From assembly GCF_009828835.1 (NCBI RefSeq), contig NZ_WTTB01000004.1:1-64000 (forward strand): a DNA stretch of 64,000 nt. Direction: 5' to 3'. Position 1 is the stretch's first letter, and every line of letters starts with the position of its first letter. Made by a program: the position numbers and the translations under genes. The notes beneath the pieces were generated by a model that was not told the DNA's origin, did no database searches, and worked only from the letters and a program-made list of their open reading frames with translations. The stretch is from Erysipelothrix urinaevulpis. GTDB taxonomy: Bacteria; Bacillota_I; Bacilli_A; Erysipelotrichales; Erysipelotrichaceae. Below, in pieces: positions 16,741 through 26,793 of the stretch.

Positions 16741-16959
16741 TTTTTGTGTTACTGTAAAATATAAAGTTCTTCCTAACTCAGACCCTTTTACGCGATCTTT
16801 GACATGACGAATTGCTTTTTCAATGTCTGGATTTGTGCATTCAAAATATAAGTTCATCCCCTCAGATTTAACATATTTGAATTCAAAATCATCAATTTTA
16901 TACCCATCAACCAGATCAATCATAAAATCTCGTTTCAAAGGTGATGCTATAACTATCAT
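16738..16959 (-). CDS. Small protein of unknown function, paralogue of the 31384-31614 protein
   Basis: A 73-residue soluble protein, third gene of the PTS IIC-DUF3284 operon, two bases after the DUF3284 stop. It shares with the protein at 31384 the core F.(F/Y)VK.EG(M/I).LYFE, a following helix and a C-terminal FTV strand; the lengths are 73 and 76. Predicted order is strand, helix, strand, strand, helix, strand. I do not recognise the family. Both copies sit beside CelB-type IIC genes, so a PTS-linked role is inferred. It is not an EIIB: there is no active-site Cys loop at the N-terminus. Confidence 0.75.
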   Translation of the reverse strand: MIVIASPLKRDFMIDLVDGYKIDDFEFKYVKSEGMNLYFECTNPDIEKAIRHVKDRVKGSELGRTLYFTVTQK

Positions 16960-16961
16960 AA

Positions 16962-17384
16962 TTACTCACTTTCTAACATTTGTTTCATAGTTTCTAGTTT
17001 ACGACGAATTTTTTTCTTCGACCCTCGTCGTAAGATTGGTAGGGTAAAGACTGAGAAATTTAAACTTCTAAGTTTACTATCTTTCCCCACGCCTTCTTCA
17101 CTAACAGATAAGAAAGTACCTTCATCATCCCTCTCAACATGGTAAGAACTGGTAATGATATCTTTCGAATTTTCTGATTTCATAACAAGTTTTTCCATCG
17201 ATTTTAATTCTGTAATTTCTTGGTGTACTGTTGTTGTTTTACCTGTAAAATTAATCGTATCTGCAATGACTTGTTGATGCTCTAGATCATCAATATTACA
17301 ATCAAAAGCCAACGCAAATTGTTCAACAATAAATGTCCATACTTCTTCAACTGGTCGATTAATATAAATTGTATCTTTAATCAT
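16962..17384 (-). CDS. DUF3284 protein of a PTS operon
   Basis: A 140-residue protein opening with INRPVEEVWTFI, typical of the START/SRPBCC-like fold, and ending in a basic helix (RRGSKKKIRRKLETMK). It matches DUF3284, which recurs in lactose/cellobiose PTS operons of Bacillota. No catalytic function is known. It starts 12 bases after the IIC gene and 2 bases before the small unknown gene, so all three are co-expressed. Confidence 0.75.
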   Translation of the reverse strand: MIKDTIYINRPVEEVWTFIVEQFALAFDCNIDDLEHQQVIADTINFTGKTTTVHQEITELKSMEKLVMKSENSKDIITSSYHVERDDEGTFLSVSEEGVGKDSKLRSLNFSVFTLPILRRGSKKKIRRKLETMKQMLESE

Positions 17385-17396
17385 TCTTATTCCAAA

Positions 17397-18773
17397 TTAA
17401 ACATCGCTTGGATTTAACTTCGCATCTGCACGGTTTGCTACAATGACAAATGGTAAGTAAATTAAGAACGCAATCACGAGGTTTAGGAATGCTATCAGTC
17501 CTGCTCCTGGATTAAAGTTTGTGGCGAGCAATGCATTTAGGACCGGTGGTGTTGTCCAAGGGACAGAGTTAACAATTGGTCCTGCAAATCCTGATTTACT
17601 TGCATAGAAAGCAATCATAGCCAAGATTGGCTGGTTAAGGACAAACGGAATAATATAAATAGGATTCAATACAATTGGAATACCAAATAAAACTGGCTCA
17701 TTAATCATAAAGATACCTGGTGCTAAACTTAAACGTGCAACTTCTCTTTGATCTCTAACTTTTGAGAAAACTAAAATAGCAATGATTAGAGGTAGTGTTG
17801 CTCCTGAACCACCATGATAAACATACGCATCCCATGATCCACTGACCCAGAAAGCTAGTGTATTGGTTTCAAGAGGTCTTGCACCTACTTCTGTTATTCC
17901 TTCTTTAAATGCTTGAAGGTTATGATTTTGTAGGTTTCCATAAATTGGACTGGTTACAGCTGCTAATAGGTTAGCACCGTGTAATCCAAATGACCAAAGC
18001 ATTGGCACTAACAATGAGATAATGAAGACTAACAACGGTCCTTGTGAAATATTAGCAAATGGCATGGCAATATAAACTTCAAATAACATGAAGATTGTCG
18101 TTGGAGCTTCTCCAAACATTGCTTCCATTCCAACAAAAGGAATTTTAGTAAGTGCAAATTTAATCGTTGCCGCTAACAATAGTACAATGGTTCCAGGAAT
18201 AATTCCCATAAATCCACGGGTTACTGCTGGAGGCACTGTGTCTGGCATTTTAATTGTCCAGTTTTTATTAACGATACCAAAGTAAATAGCGGGCACCACT
18301 AATCCAACAATTAAAGCAACGAAAACTCCTTGACTACCAAGGTAGTGTCCTACCCAAGGTGCAACAATTAAATTCTCTCTTGATAAAGCACCCAGTGTAA
18401 TATATGCTCCAACAGATATAATCCCTGTAATTAATGCATCTTGATCTTCTGCTTGGGCTCGTAAATATGCAATGGCAAAAGCCAAAGCTAATCCAAGAAT
18501 TGACAATGTACCACTATCGACTGTACCTAAAATTGGTGAGATATATTCACCAAAGAATGTATAAATTCCTGATTCTTCTGCTTTCAATAAGGTTGCAAGT
18601 AATCCTCCTGGACTAAAGACAACATTATTAAGAAGTAATGCAATCGCACCTGCCATAACAAGTGGCATCAATGCAGCAAACGCATCCCGAATAGCAATCA
18701 AGTGACGTTGGTTACCGATCTTAGCAGCAACCGGAACCAAGTGGTCCTCAAAAAACTGAATTAATTTATTCAT
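17397..18773 (-). CDS. PTS lactose/cellobiose-type IIC permease (CelB-like)
   Basis: A 458-residue IIC membrane subunit with about ten helices and CelB signatures: WSFGLHG, YHGGSGATLPL, INEPVLFGIPIVLNP. It moves a beta-linked disaccharide while it is phosphorylated by IIA/IIB, which are not encoded in the window. The start is the ATG after GGAGAGGAG, 11 codons inside a longer reading. First gene of a three-gene operon. The nearby ChbG-like deacetylase points to chitobiose or a related amino-sugar disaccharide. Confidence 0.9.
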   Translation of the reverse strand: MNKLIQFFEDHLVPVAAKIGNQRHLIAIRDAFAALMPLVMAGAIALLLNNVVFSPGGLLATLLKAEESGIYTFFGEYISPILGTVDSGTLSILGLALAFAIAYLRAQAEDQDALITGIISVGAYITLGALSRENLIVAPWVGHYLGSQGVFVALIVGLVVPAIYFGIVNKNWTIKMPDTVPPAVTRGFMGIIPGTIVLLLAATIKFALTKIPFVGMEAMFGEAPTTIFMLFEVYIAMPFANISQGPLLVFIISLLVPMLWSFGLHGANLLAAVTSPIYGNLQNHNLQAFKEGITEVGARPLETNTLAFWVSGSWDAYVYHGGSGATLPLIIAILVFSKVRDQREVARLSLAPGIFMINEPVLFGIPIVLNPIYIIPFVLNQPILAMIAFYASKSGFAGPIVNSVPWTTPPVLNALLATNFNPGAGLIAFLNLVIAFLIYLPFVIVANRADAKLNPSDV

Positions 18774-18815
18774 AAAACTTCTCCTCTCCCTTTCAATTGG
18801 CCTCACATTTATTCG

Positions 18816-18825
18816 TTGGTACCAA
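18816..18825. promoter_or_regulatory. Candidate GntR/UTRA operator
   Basis: The palindrome TTGGTACCAA lies about 43 bases upstream of the PTS IIC start. GntR/UTRA operators often centre on a GT-AC palindrome of this kind. The UTRA regulator encoded at the other end of the locus is the likely binder. Confidence 0.5.
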
Positions 18826-18984
18826 TTATAATTGTATTGTAACCCGCAAACATTATAATGTAAAGGCTTACTTTTCTAGATTACACACATTTTAGGAGTG
18901 TTTATGTTGAATTCATCACTGTTAGAGCGGTTATTTTACATTCGATAACATTATAATCTTTTAGACTTCTTCTGTATTTCATAA

Positions 18985-19011
18985 GAAAAAAGACTGATTT
19001 TTCAGTCTTTT
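18985..19011 (-). terminator. Terminator of the FAD oxidoreductase operon
   Basis: A 10-bp stem (AAAAGACTGA/TCAGTCTTTT) with a 4-nt loop and T-tract on the minus strand, directly after the oxidoreductase stop. Confidence 0.85.
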
Positions 19012-20344
19012 AACGTTCAACAATACCCCCATGTTGGGTTATCAATTCTTTTATTTTTTTATATGGTAATTGATCAATCGCGATATCTTCTTGGCTTGAT
19101 AGTGAAGCAATCAGTCCAGCTGATTGTCCTATTGCCATACAAGTTACACTTACTCTACTTGCCGCATGAGCTTGGTGTGTTGCACTAATGGGTCTTCCAA
19201 CGACGAGTAAATTATTAACCTCATCGGATTGTAACATCTCAAGATCAATTTCAAAATTTTTGAGTGTTTGATCTTCGACGTATTCCATCAATGACGAGTC
19301 TGGTGCATGAATATCAATAGGATAACAGCCCACTGCAATGGAGCGTTCTTGCTTATCCCCTCTGAGGACATTTAACTCAGTCAGTGTTTTCTTTCCTACA
19401 AGATGTCTTGATTCTCGTACACCAACACTTCCGATATTCTTTATTGTTGCATCTTTGAACGCTTCTATGTTTTCTTTTAGCCATGCAAACAATTTAGTAA
19501 CTTGATCTTGCCCAATTATCTCAGCTTCACTTAATGATTGTGTATTAAGGCTTGTTTTGTCTAAAATTCGCGTGGTATTCATGCCCACATCATTCTTTGT
19601 AACACCTTGGAAGAAGAGAAGACGATCACGTTCAATTGGAAAATTTGAACTCTTGCTTACTTCATCAAAATAACCTGATATTGCGACGTAATCCATCCGT
19701 TTTCCTTGACGAATTTCCTCACTGACAACAAAATTATCGGGATTTTTCATGACATCATCGCGAACCATTTCTAAATTGACATTACTCAGGTTAAAACACA
19801 TTGTCATGGGTTGGGACTTGTGATCACTTTTTCGTCCCACAAATAATTCACAACCTGCAAGCATTGCGACATCAGCATCACCAGTTGCATCGATGTATTG
19901 CTTTCCTTTAATTTCAAATCGTTGACCATTTAAGTCACTTACAACAACAGAAATAATATTAGTCTGTTTTTTGCTCACATCAACAACGGAATGATTGAGA
20001 TACATTTCTACTTTCGCTTCGTTTGCCATTTGAATTAATTCAAGCTGCATCAATGAAAAATCGACTGGTGTTAATCCGTATGCAAAATCAATTGGATCAT
20101 CAACATGACCGATTGCTCCACCTTTTTTTATTAATCGATTAATGAGTTCTTGAGGTATTCCACCAACTATGGGCTGTTTATCTTCACCAATAAAAGGAAC
20201 TAACGGTCCGACAAGTGAAGCAGTATTTGTTCCACCTAAAATTGATTTTTCTTCTATTAAACAAGTTTTGGCTCCGTTTCTAGCACTTGCAATCGCAGCC
20301 ATAGCCCCTGCACTTCCACCACCTACTACAACAACATCAAACAT
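19010..20344 (-). CDS. FAD-dependent oxidoreductase (FAD_oxidored family)
   Basis: A 444-residue protein with an N-terminal dinucleotide fold ([21 protein letters not shown]), then [13 protein letters not shown] and, mid-protein, [14 protein letters not shown], as in the FAD_oxidored (PF12831) family. A C-terminal FAD motif ([30 protein letters not shown]) is also present. No signal peptide, so it is cytoplasmic. Its ATG shares one base with the stop of the surface-protein gene (TAATG), which implies coupled translation. It is the last gene of a five-gene operon. The substrate is unknown; family members oxidise small hydroxy or amino compounds. Confidence 0.85.
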   Translation of the reverse strand: MFDVVVVGGGSAGAMAAIASARNGAKTCLIEEKSILGGTNTASLVGPLVPFIGEDKQPIVGGIPQELINRLIKKGGAIGHVDDPIDFAYGLTPVDFSLMQLELIQMANEAKVEMYLNHSVVDVSKKQTNIISVVVSDLNGQRFEIKGKQYIDATGDADVAMLAGCELFVGRKSDHKSQPMTMCFNLSNVNLEMVRDDVMKNPDNFVVSEEIRQGKRMDYVAISGYFDEVSKSSNFPIERDRLLFFQGVTKNDVGMNTTRILDKTSLNTQSLSEAEIIGQDQVTKLFAWLKENIEAFKDATIKNIGSVGVRESRHLVGKKTLTELNVLRGDKQERSIAVGCYPIDIHAPDSSLMEYVEDQTLKNFEIDLEMLQSDEVNNLLVVGRPISATHQAHAASRVSVTCMAIGQSAGLIASLSSQEDIAIDQLPYKKIKELITQHGGIVER

Positions 20345-22647
20345 TACTTACGACCTTTCTTTTTCAGGAAACCTCCGACAACAACTAAACCTAAGGATGA
20401 ATACAGCGCCATGTTCCCCATCCCTGTTGATGGAAGAACTCCTGGTTTGACTGGTTTCACGGGATCAACAGGATCAACGGGTTTGATTGGATCGATTGGA
20501 TCGATTGGATCGACTGGGTCGACTGGATCAACCGGATCGACTGGATCAACTGGCTCGACCGGATCAACTGGCTCGACCGGATCAACTGTTAGATCTTTGT
20601 GTAGAATATCAATCTTTGATAATTCACGTGATCCATCTGTAATAAAATACACTGCTTCATTTCCTTCTTTTGTATCGCTGAGTTCAAAGAACCCAACTGT
20701 TTGCCCTGTTTTGACACTCTTTAGTGTATCTGGATTTGTTACTGTTAAATAACCACCTAAATTACTATAAATAAGTCCATCTTTACCAAAGCGAATTTTA
20801 TTTGGATTCCAAAAGCCACGACTGGTAATTTCTGGGTAAACATTTTCATAAGCCTCAACTTCAAGTGTTTCAGGATTCATTCTAAAAATTACACCATTTG
20901 CTGTTCCCCATAATTTTCCATGATTATCAAATTCCAAGCCACTGATCATTGGAGCTGTTTTAATATTTGGAATATCAGGTTGGAATATTTTTTCGAGTGT
21001 TTCAGTTTTTTCATCCCATACAAACATAACTGCTGATGATTCAGTTGGGTCTAATCCTAATCCACCATGGATTGTTGTTGAACCATAAATTTTTCCATCT
21101 TTATAAGCTAAACCAACAATACTTTGATTATTAATTAGTTTTTCATACACTTTAACATCCTCTGTTTGCGGATCATAAATCGCGAGTGAACCGCCTTGGC
21201 GTTGATAATTAGGAATTGTTCCAATGTAGAGTTTGTCATTATAAAACTTCATAATATAGGGTCTATCTTGATCATACTTGTCCCCTAAATTAAACAATCG
21301 AACTTTACTTAAATCTGTTGTATTCATTTTATCAATATGAGCACCGGTATAGATTCCAAAGTATAGATCATCATTATTTCCAGCGACAATTCCTTCTGCT
21401 TGACCTTGATTAAAAACATCATATGTTTCGGTATCAATATTGAATCTAGCACCTTTAGGGCCACCTGGATATGTTGAAAGATAAATATTCTTATCATTAC
21501 CAACTCCCACATTGTGGAGCAATAATGCTTTAGGCTTTAAAGCATTGTCTCTCACATGACCTTCCATGTTATCGAGGTTAACTTCTAAAATTTCACCAGT
21601 ACGCAAGAATGTATACATCATGTTTTGTCCATCGACTACTTGTGATGTTGCGCCTCTTAATCCTAATGTTAACTCAATCCCTGTATCAATTGTTTCACCA
21701 GTTTCTGGATTTAGACTTTGAAGAGTTCCTTCATGACCTATCATTACGTTTCCATTATGTTTGACAAGTTGATTGAATCCACCTGCACCAGGTTTATCTG
21801 TTTTATGTAAACGATAAGGTTTCCACGTTTCATTAACTGTGTCATAAACAACCAAGGAATCTGATTTATCTTTATCAATTCTTACAAAGAGTAAATCATC
21901 AACCATTGCCATATCGTAAGCAAAATTCATTGTTTGGTAATCAATGCCAAGTGAATCATTAATTGTTGCGGTAATGTCTTTAATTTCACCTGTATTTAAA
22001 TCACGTTCGTAAATATGGGGTACAACGCCTGTTCCATAGTATAGTTTATTATTATGAACTGTCATTGAACGAACATAATTTGAATCACGTCCCACAGCCC
22101 CTAAATTAATTAATTCTTTGCTTGATTCATCATATTGCATCACTGCAGATTCGTTTTTTGCTGGACTGTAAGTTCCTACAAATACTTTACCATTGGAATC
22201 CGTTGCAACACTCCATGGGTCTAAATTACCTGGAAGTACCGCTAATTTCACAAGCTCTTGATGTTCAGGGTAATAGCCCCATAATTGATTTTCATTGTTT
22301 GAGACATTTCGGGCTGCGAAATAGACTGATCCTGAAATTGGATCTGCTGCCATCGCCCACAACATTCTCATTCCATCGATATCTTCAGTAAAAATCAATT
22401 CATTTTTTTCAACATCAACAACACTGAATAAGCCATTGTCAATAACACCATAACCATAAGTTTTACCCTTATAGTTATTAAAGATTGCAGTTCTAAGGAT
22501 CGAATCTTCAATGGCAACACCCATATCAATTTTTTCTGACAAATCAACTTTAGACATATCAATTTCTTTTGTTTCAGCATTCATATTTACTGGAAGTGAC
22601 ATAAGCATCAAGACCAGCAACACGAAGCTTGTAATTATTTTTTTCAT
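20344..22647 (-). CDS. LPxTG-anchored surface protein with beta-propeller-like repeats
   Basis: A 767-residue secreted protein. The signal peptide is 1-24 (cleavage near NMNA). About 30-680 consists of repeated strand blocks of the YFAAR, VFVGTY, LYYGTG, LYIGTI type with spacing near 45 residues, resembling one or two beta-propellers. A proline-rich stalk of VDP/VEP triplets (about 686-733) is followed by sortase signal LPSTG at 738-742, a hydrophobic segment and a basic tail KKKGRK. Its start, with GAGGAG upstream, lies inside the 3' end of the preceding gene. Likely role: binding or processing of the compound handled by the rest of the operon. Confidence 0.85.
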   Translation of the reverse strand: MKKIITSFVLLVLMLMSLPVNMNAETKEIDMSKVDLSEKIDMGVAIEDSILRTAIFNNYKGKTYGYGVIDNGLFSVVDVEKNELIFTEDIDGMRMLWAMAADPISGSVYFAARNVSNNENQLWGYYPEHQELVKLAVLPGNLDPWSVATDSNGKVFVGTYSPAKNESAVMQYDESSKELINLGAVGRDSNYVRSMTVHNNKLYYGTGVVPHIYERDLNTGEIKDITATINDSLGIDYQTMNFAYDMAMVDDLLFVRIDKDKSDSLVVYDTVNETWKPYRLHKTDKPGAGGFNQLVKHNGNVMIGHEGTLQSLNPETGETIDTGIELTLGLRGATSQVVDGQNMMYTFLRTGEILEVNLDNMEGHVRDNALKPKALLLHNVGVGNDKNIYLSTYPGGPKGARFNIDTETYDVFNQGQAEGIVAGNNDDLYFGIYTGAHIDKMNTTDLSKVRLFNLGDKYDQDRPYIMKFYNDKLYIGTIPNYQRQGGSLAIYDPQTEDVKVYEKLINNQSIVGLAYKDGKIYGSTTIHGGLGLDPTESSAVMFVWDEKTETLEKIFQPDIPNIKTAPMISGLEFDNHGKLWGTANGVIFRMNPETLEVEAYENVYPEITSRGFWNPNKIRFGKDGLIYSNLGGYLTVTNPDTLKSVKTGQTVGFFELSDTKEGNEAVYFITDGSRELSKIDILHKDLTVDPVEPVDPVEPVDPVDPVDPVDPVDPIDPIDPIKPVDPVDPVKPVKPGVLPSTGMGNMALYSSLGLVVVGGFLKKKGRK
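20455..20587 (-). repeat. 9-bp-period tandem repeat encoding the VDP/VEP stalk
   Basis: About 14 near-identical 9-bp units of the form GGATCGACT encode Val/Ile-Asp/Glu/Lys-Pro triplets just before the sortase signal. The repeat can expand or contract in steps of three residues without breaking the frame. Confidence 0.85.
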
Positions 22648-23110
22648 TTAGTTTTATGTTCTCCTCTATTTTTATTGGGTGAATCCCACACCTTAATATA
22701 TAAATTACGTACATATTTGCTGCCATTTCAGAACATGCTATCTTTCTTTCTTGGGCATAGGCCATATAGAAAGGTTTTTTATAATATTCATAGACATGAT
22801 ACAATTCATGAATTAAGTGTATTTTAAATGCCATTGACACACCTAATTTTTGTGCATAGTGATAGACCCACGCTGGATTGATCCAAATACATGAGACACT
22901 ATCACAATTTTTGGTCATACCGTGCAAATGATTAAGTGACTGATTGTGTTCAAATTTTAAATGTACATTGTTAAGTTTAATCAAATCTAACCAAGTCACT
23001 TCATGGTTTATGATTGATTCCACAAATTCTTTAACATCGTTAAAATCCTGTTCAAAATAATATTGGATTGAGTGATAATATCGTTCAAAATCTTCTTTAA
23101 ATTTATCCAC
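22574..23110 (-). CDS. ImmA/IrrE-like HExxH metallopeptidase-fold protein
   Basis: A 178-residue cytoplasmic protein with HELYH at 101-105 and a downstream SEMAAN motif (Glu128), the HExxH...E..AN arrangement of zinc peptidases such as ImmA/IrrE (M78). The start is GTG within the HyuA-like gene's last codons (8-base overlap, no clear ribosome-binding site), so translation is probably coupled. Its end runs 74 bases into the LPxTG gene, an unusually long overlap. A regulatory protease or a catalytic operon member are both possible. Confidence 0.65.
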   Translation of the reverse strand: MDKFKEDFERYYHSIQYYFEQDFNDVKEFVESIINHEVTWLDLIKLNNVHLKFEHNQSLNHLHGMTKNCDSVSCIWINPAWVYHYAQKLGVSMAFKIHLIHELYHVYEYYKKPFYMAYAQERKIACSEMAANMYVIYILRCGIHPIKIEENIKLNEKNNYKLRVAGLDAYVTSSKYEC

Positions 23111-25238
23111 GACGCGTCACAACAAAGATAAGCATCTCATCCTCATCCGTCATTTCTAAATCCAATGCAATGATGTCTTTTAACTGCTCAGTATTCATTA
23201 AACCTGAGTAATCATATGTTTGATAGCCGGTGTATAAGATACATTCGGGGATTGTTTCTCCTGCATCGGAAAAAATTGAGAAATTGTCGGTGATATGTTC
23301 TAGAATTGAGTGAATGTTTGACTTGGGACCATACACAATATTCCCATGTTTTCGGCGTAATTTTACAATACCATCTTGACTCATTACCACAATATATTTA
23401 TTTTTTTTCTTAAGTTTTCTGAAAATACCTGTAATGTGTTCTTCAACTTCGATAAATTTAACATGGTAATTGCTGATTATTTCTTTGGCTAAACCATGTT
23501 GTTGTCCAACCGATTCTTTGGCTAAGTTTAATGCTTCAGTGGCTGATATTTCTTTTGCATTGTCTTTTTTATCCATTTCACTTGATCCCATTGCATTCGC
23601 AATCAACAAATGATTCAATGTATCGACCGTAATGGTTACTTCGATGGTCTCTTTGATGGCTCCCATCGAAAGCATTTTTTCGATAATTTCAGCTCGAATC
23701 TTTTTAATTTCATCCTCACTTGGATTGACAACACTTTTTTCAATTGTTTCAGAAATCATTGCTAAAGCAACACCAATCGTTGAAATATAAGGAGCATCTG
23801 TCACAATTTTTGTTTTATAATCAAAGCGTGTGCCAAGATGTTTCATAAAGACACCTGCACTACCGCCTCCACCATAAATTGTAAGGAATTCTCGATCAAG
23901 TTCATACTCTTGGATGAGTGATTCGATAATATCGTTGAGTTGATCACAGGCCTTATCCATACATTCATTCGCAACATCGACTCCATCTTTACCAAGATAA
24001 TTCCCTAATGAAATCCAGGCTTTTTCAAAGTCTTTGCGATGACTATAAGAATAATCATCAGCATCGATATGCTCAAGAAAGTTTGCTGCTCCTGCTAAGG
24101 TGAAAGCAAGCTTTTTATTGTCAATATCAACTGTTAAATAATCTTGTGGATCTTCATCTTTTGGTTTTATTAAGTCAATAACACAGGAATCATTCTCTTT
24201 AATTTCATTAAAACATTCATATTCTAGACCTGCTAAATGTGATGATCGTGGACCAATCTGTATCTTTTCATCAAAGTAACGAATCATGGTACCACCAGCA
24301 ATGGCTGTTGTTCTTACATCAACTGATTTTAAGTAGGTTTTATGACCACCAACCTCAGCATTTTTTATCATAACTTTGCCATCTTTAATGACCGAAATAT
24401 CTGCGGATGTTCCACCAATTTCTATGAAGATACCATCTGATATTTTTTCATACATGATTGCTCCAGCAACACCTGCAGCTAAGCCAGATAACATAGTTAA
24501 AATCGGTCTTTTTCTTACTTCATTGATGGTCATGACACCACCATCAGCACGCATAATCATTAAAGGTTTTTTTATCCCTACATCTTGTACAACTTTTTCA
24601 GTTGTGTTCGATGTTTCTAACATTTTAGGAATCAAAGAACCATTAATTACTGCCGTTCTCGTTCTTAGTTTTAAACCAAACAACTGTGAAATTTCATGAC
24701 CGCCTGTAACATTAATTCCTCGTTCTTTGGCAATTTCAATCACTCTATCTTCACGACTGTGGTCATCAACTGAAAATGATTCACTAACAACAATCACTTC
24801 GGCATTTTGCTCAATCAAACGATCAATTGCTGTATTAATGAAAGAATCAGAGAAATCTATGGTATTAATAAATTCATAATAGACATGAAGTCTTTTGTCA
24901 TTGGCTAGGTTGATTGGTTCCAGATTTGTTTCTTGTCTTGCATTTTTCCCTTCACCTATTCCAATTAAACCAATTCTCGCGACATCACCTTCTAATAAAG
25001 CGTTTGTTGCTTGTGTTGTTCCATGTGATATAAAAATAACATCTTCTGCTTTTATGTTGACCTCATCCATCAATACTTGGATAATCTGATTGATTCCCGC
25101 AGCTACACCATCTTGGTGGTTATGACTTGTCGCTATTTTTCTTTTCGCAACAATTTTTTTAGTGTGGTTATCAATGACAACTGCATCTGTAAATGTCCCA
25201 CCGACATCAATTCCAATTCTATAATTTCTCTGATTCAT
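23103..25238 (-). CDS. Hydantoinase/oxoprolinase-family (HyuA-like) protein
   Basis: A 711-residue protein with the HyuA N-terminal RIGIDVGGTFTDAVV phosphate-binding loop, ISHGTTQATNALLEG, and the central ADGGV, IEIGGTSADIS and YGGGGSAGVF motifs of the actin-like ATPase fold. About 200 C-terminal residues (from about 500) are divergent and may be a distinct domain. HyuA proteins couple ATP hydrolysis to ring opening of hydantoins, 5-oxoproline or related compounds, or to carboxylation in acetone carboxylase. No HyuB subunit is encoded nearby. Second gene of the operon, after the permease; the start follows AGGAG. Confidence 0.85.
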   Translation of the reverse strand: MNQRNYRIGIDVGGTFTDAVVIDNHTKKIVAKRKIATSHNHQDGVAAGINQIIQVLMDEVNIKAEDVIFISHGTTQATNALLEGDVARIGLIGIGEGKNARQETNLEPINLANDKRLHVYYEFINTIDFSDSFINTAIDRLIEQNAEVIVVSESFSVDDHSREDRVIEIAKERGINVTGGHEISQLFGLKLRTRTAVINGSLIPKMLETSNTTEKVVQDVGIKKPLMIMRADGGVMTINEVRKRPILTMLSGLAAGVAGAIMYEKISDGIFIEIGGTSADISVIKDGKVMIKNAEVGGHKTYLKSVDVRTTAIAGGTMIRYFDEKIQIGPRSSHLAGLEYECFNEIKENDSCVIDLIKPKDEDPQDYLTVDIDNKKLAFTLAGAANFLEHIDADDYSYSHRKDFEKAWISLGNYLGKDGVDVANECMDKACDQLNDIIESLIQEYELDREFLTIYGGGGSAGVFMKHLGTRFDYKTKIVTDAPYISTIGVALAMISETIEKSVVNPSEDEIKKIRAEIIEKMLSMGAIKETIEVTITVDTLNHLLIANAMGSSEMDKKDNAKEISATEALNLAKESVGQQHGLAKEIISNYHVKFIEVEEHITGIFRKLKKKNKYIVVMSQDGIVKLRRKHGNIVYGPKSNIHSILEHITDNFSIFSDAGETIPECILYTGYQTYDYSGLMNTEQLKDIIALDLEMTDEDEMLIFVVTRRG

Positions 25239-25256
25239 AATCTATCTCCTAAACAA

Positions 25257-26633
25257 TTAAACAATAAGTGGTATTTTCGCAATTAACACAGCATAAGTAA
25301 GTATTAAAAATGCTTGAAGAATACCATAAATAAAGACTTCTTTCAAAATATCATTCACATCAACATTGACGAAATCAGCAATCCAAATATTGTGTGAGTT
25401 TGTTGGATCCCCAAATGCTTGCATATTTCCATCAGCACGTAATGCCCAAATGATCGCAACGGGTGAGAATCCTGCTGCTCCAAATAAACTTGGAAGTGCT
25501 CCACCAATTCCATAACTATTCATGGGCCCTCTATAGAGTGCAAGGACAGAACCAATCGTAAAACCAATTACATAAGTCACTGGATTTTTTAAGTATCCTG
25601 CAACCATTTCAATTGACGGTCCAACAATTGTTTGTACAGCTGGGTATTGGACTCCCTTAATTAAAATACCAAGACCCATCATTAATAGAATCACACCTGC
25701 AACATCTTGAGTCCCTTCAAGTAGTCCTTGTGATACAAGTTGCATTTTATTGTTTGATTTTGTTGTCAATAAAACAAAGAGTATCCCAATAATAATTGCA
25801 ACCTCTGTTGGAATTGCAAGCTTAGTAAATTGTGCAACTAGAATAATTACAACAGGAATGATTGGAGCTAACATCGAAATTTTTGATGCTTCACTTCCAT
25901 GATCAATATTTGATTGTTGCGCCCAATGACTTACACTAACCTTGCGATCAACATTTTTGAAAATATAAATAAATGGAACTAAAAATGTAATGACAAAGAT
26001 TGGCCATCCTGATTTAATAATTGCCGCTTGCGCTTGTGCAAGGTCACCTCCAAATTGTGGTGCTAACAACGGAATATAAATTGAATAATTCATCGGATTC
26101 ATAATAAGCCCTGATGAAAAACCAAACAAGAAAATAACAGCTGATACCAAAGGCTTAATTCCTGCAGACAACATGATTGGTAAGATAATTGATCCTACTA
26201 AAATTACGCCACCTAATCCCCCTATTGCCATAAACATAACTGAAACAATAACATAGAATACAATTGCAATCACAAATGGTTTATCACCAGCATATTCAGC
26301 AGCAGTTTTTATGATTCTTTCAATGATTTTTTGTTTCATCATAATTCGCGAAAATGCTGAAGCAAATATAACGGTTACGATGGCACCAGCCATCATCTTT
26401 GAACCATCAATCAAAACAAAACCAAAAATGCCAGGTGCCATTGCAGCTTCACCTTCAACCATAATTTCATACGGTAATAAACCAGCCAATGGTTCAGAAC
26501 CAAATGCCGCAATCACGGCAACAAACAACCCTATCAATGGTAATGCAATAATTGTAGGAACTTTCTTCTTCATCATAGCAACAATGAATCCCACAATAAC
26601 TAGAATAATTAAACTTAATTTGAGAATATCCAT
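25257..26633 (-). CDS. Polytopic permease of the ion-transporter (CitMHS/GntP-like) type
   Basis: A 458-residue integral membrane protein with about 12 helices, including GGLGGVILVGSIILPIML and a re-entrant-loop-like GFSSGLIMNPMNYSIY. The architecture suits an organic-anion carrier of the IT superfamily; I cannot fix the family more closely. First gene of the operon (start after GAGGAGGAG), behind a promoter with a cre site. It probably imports the substrate handled by the HyuA-like ATPase and FAD oxidoreductase. Confidence 0.7.
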   Translation of the reverse strand: MDILKLSLIILVIVGFIVAMMKKKVPTIIALPLIGLFVAVIAAFGSEPLAGLLPYEIMVEGEAAMAPGIFGFVLIDGSKMMAGAIVTVIFASAFSRIMMKQKIIERIIKTAAEYAGDKPFVIAIVFYVIVSVMFMAIGGLGGVILVGSIILPIMLSAGIKPLVSAVIFLFGFSSGLIMNPMNYSIYIPLLAPQFGGDLAQAQAAIIKSGWPIFVITFLVPFIYIFKNVDRKVSVSHWAQQSNIDHGSEASKISMLAPIIPVVIILVAQFTKLAIPTEVAIIIGILFVLLTTKSNNKMQLVSQGLLEGTQDVAGVILLMMGLGILIKGVQYPAVQTIVGPSIEMVAGYLKNPVTYVIGFTIGSVLALYRGPMNSYGIGGALPSLFGAAGFSPVAIIWALRADGNMQAFGDPTNSHNIWIADFVNVDVNDILKEVFIYGILQAFLILTYAVLIAKIPLIV

Positions 26634-26650
26634 GTTCTCTCCTCCTCTTT

Positions 26651-26667
26651 TTAGTAAGCGCTTACCG
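26651..26667 (-). promoter_or_regulatory. cre (CcpA) site of the permease operon
   Basis: The perfect palindrome GTAAGCGCTTAC matches the core of cre (TGWAARCGYTWNCW) and lies 20-30 bases upstream of the permease start, about where transcription should begin. A weak promoter TTGTAT, 16 bp, TATTCT lies just upstream. The site suggests catabolite repression. Confidence 0.65.
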
Positions 26668-26718
26668 GTGAGTCTAGAATATCATTATGAAAATTAGATA
26701 CAATAGTTAAAAAACAAC

Positions 26719-26734
26719 TTGAAAATGTTTTCAT
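26719..26734. promoter_or_regulatory. Candidate RpiR operator, site 1
   Basis: TTGAAAATGTTTTCAT, a near-palindrome, matches site 2 at 13 of 16 positions. It lies in the intergenic region between the divergent permease operon and the RpiR gene, on the permease side. Confidence 0.55.
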
Positions 26735-26793
26735 CATGTGAATAAGCGTTGATTCCAATTCTTTGGGTAATTTAACGATATATAATTTTGTAT

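Noticed and set aside
16738-16959. PTS EIIB subunit
   Set aside because: The protein is too short, lacks the N-terminal Cys loop of lactose/cellobiose EIIB and aligns instead with the second small protein.
20455-20587. Repeat array that might look like CRISPR
   Set aside because: The units are contiguous 9-mers with no spacers and encode the surface-protein stalk; no cas genes are present.
20411-20752. 113-codon plus-strand frame made of Gly-Ser-Thr repeats
   Set aside because: It is the antisense of the VDP/VEP coding repeat in the LPxTG gene and has no ribosome-binding site.
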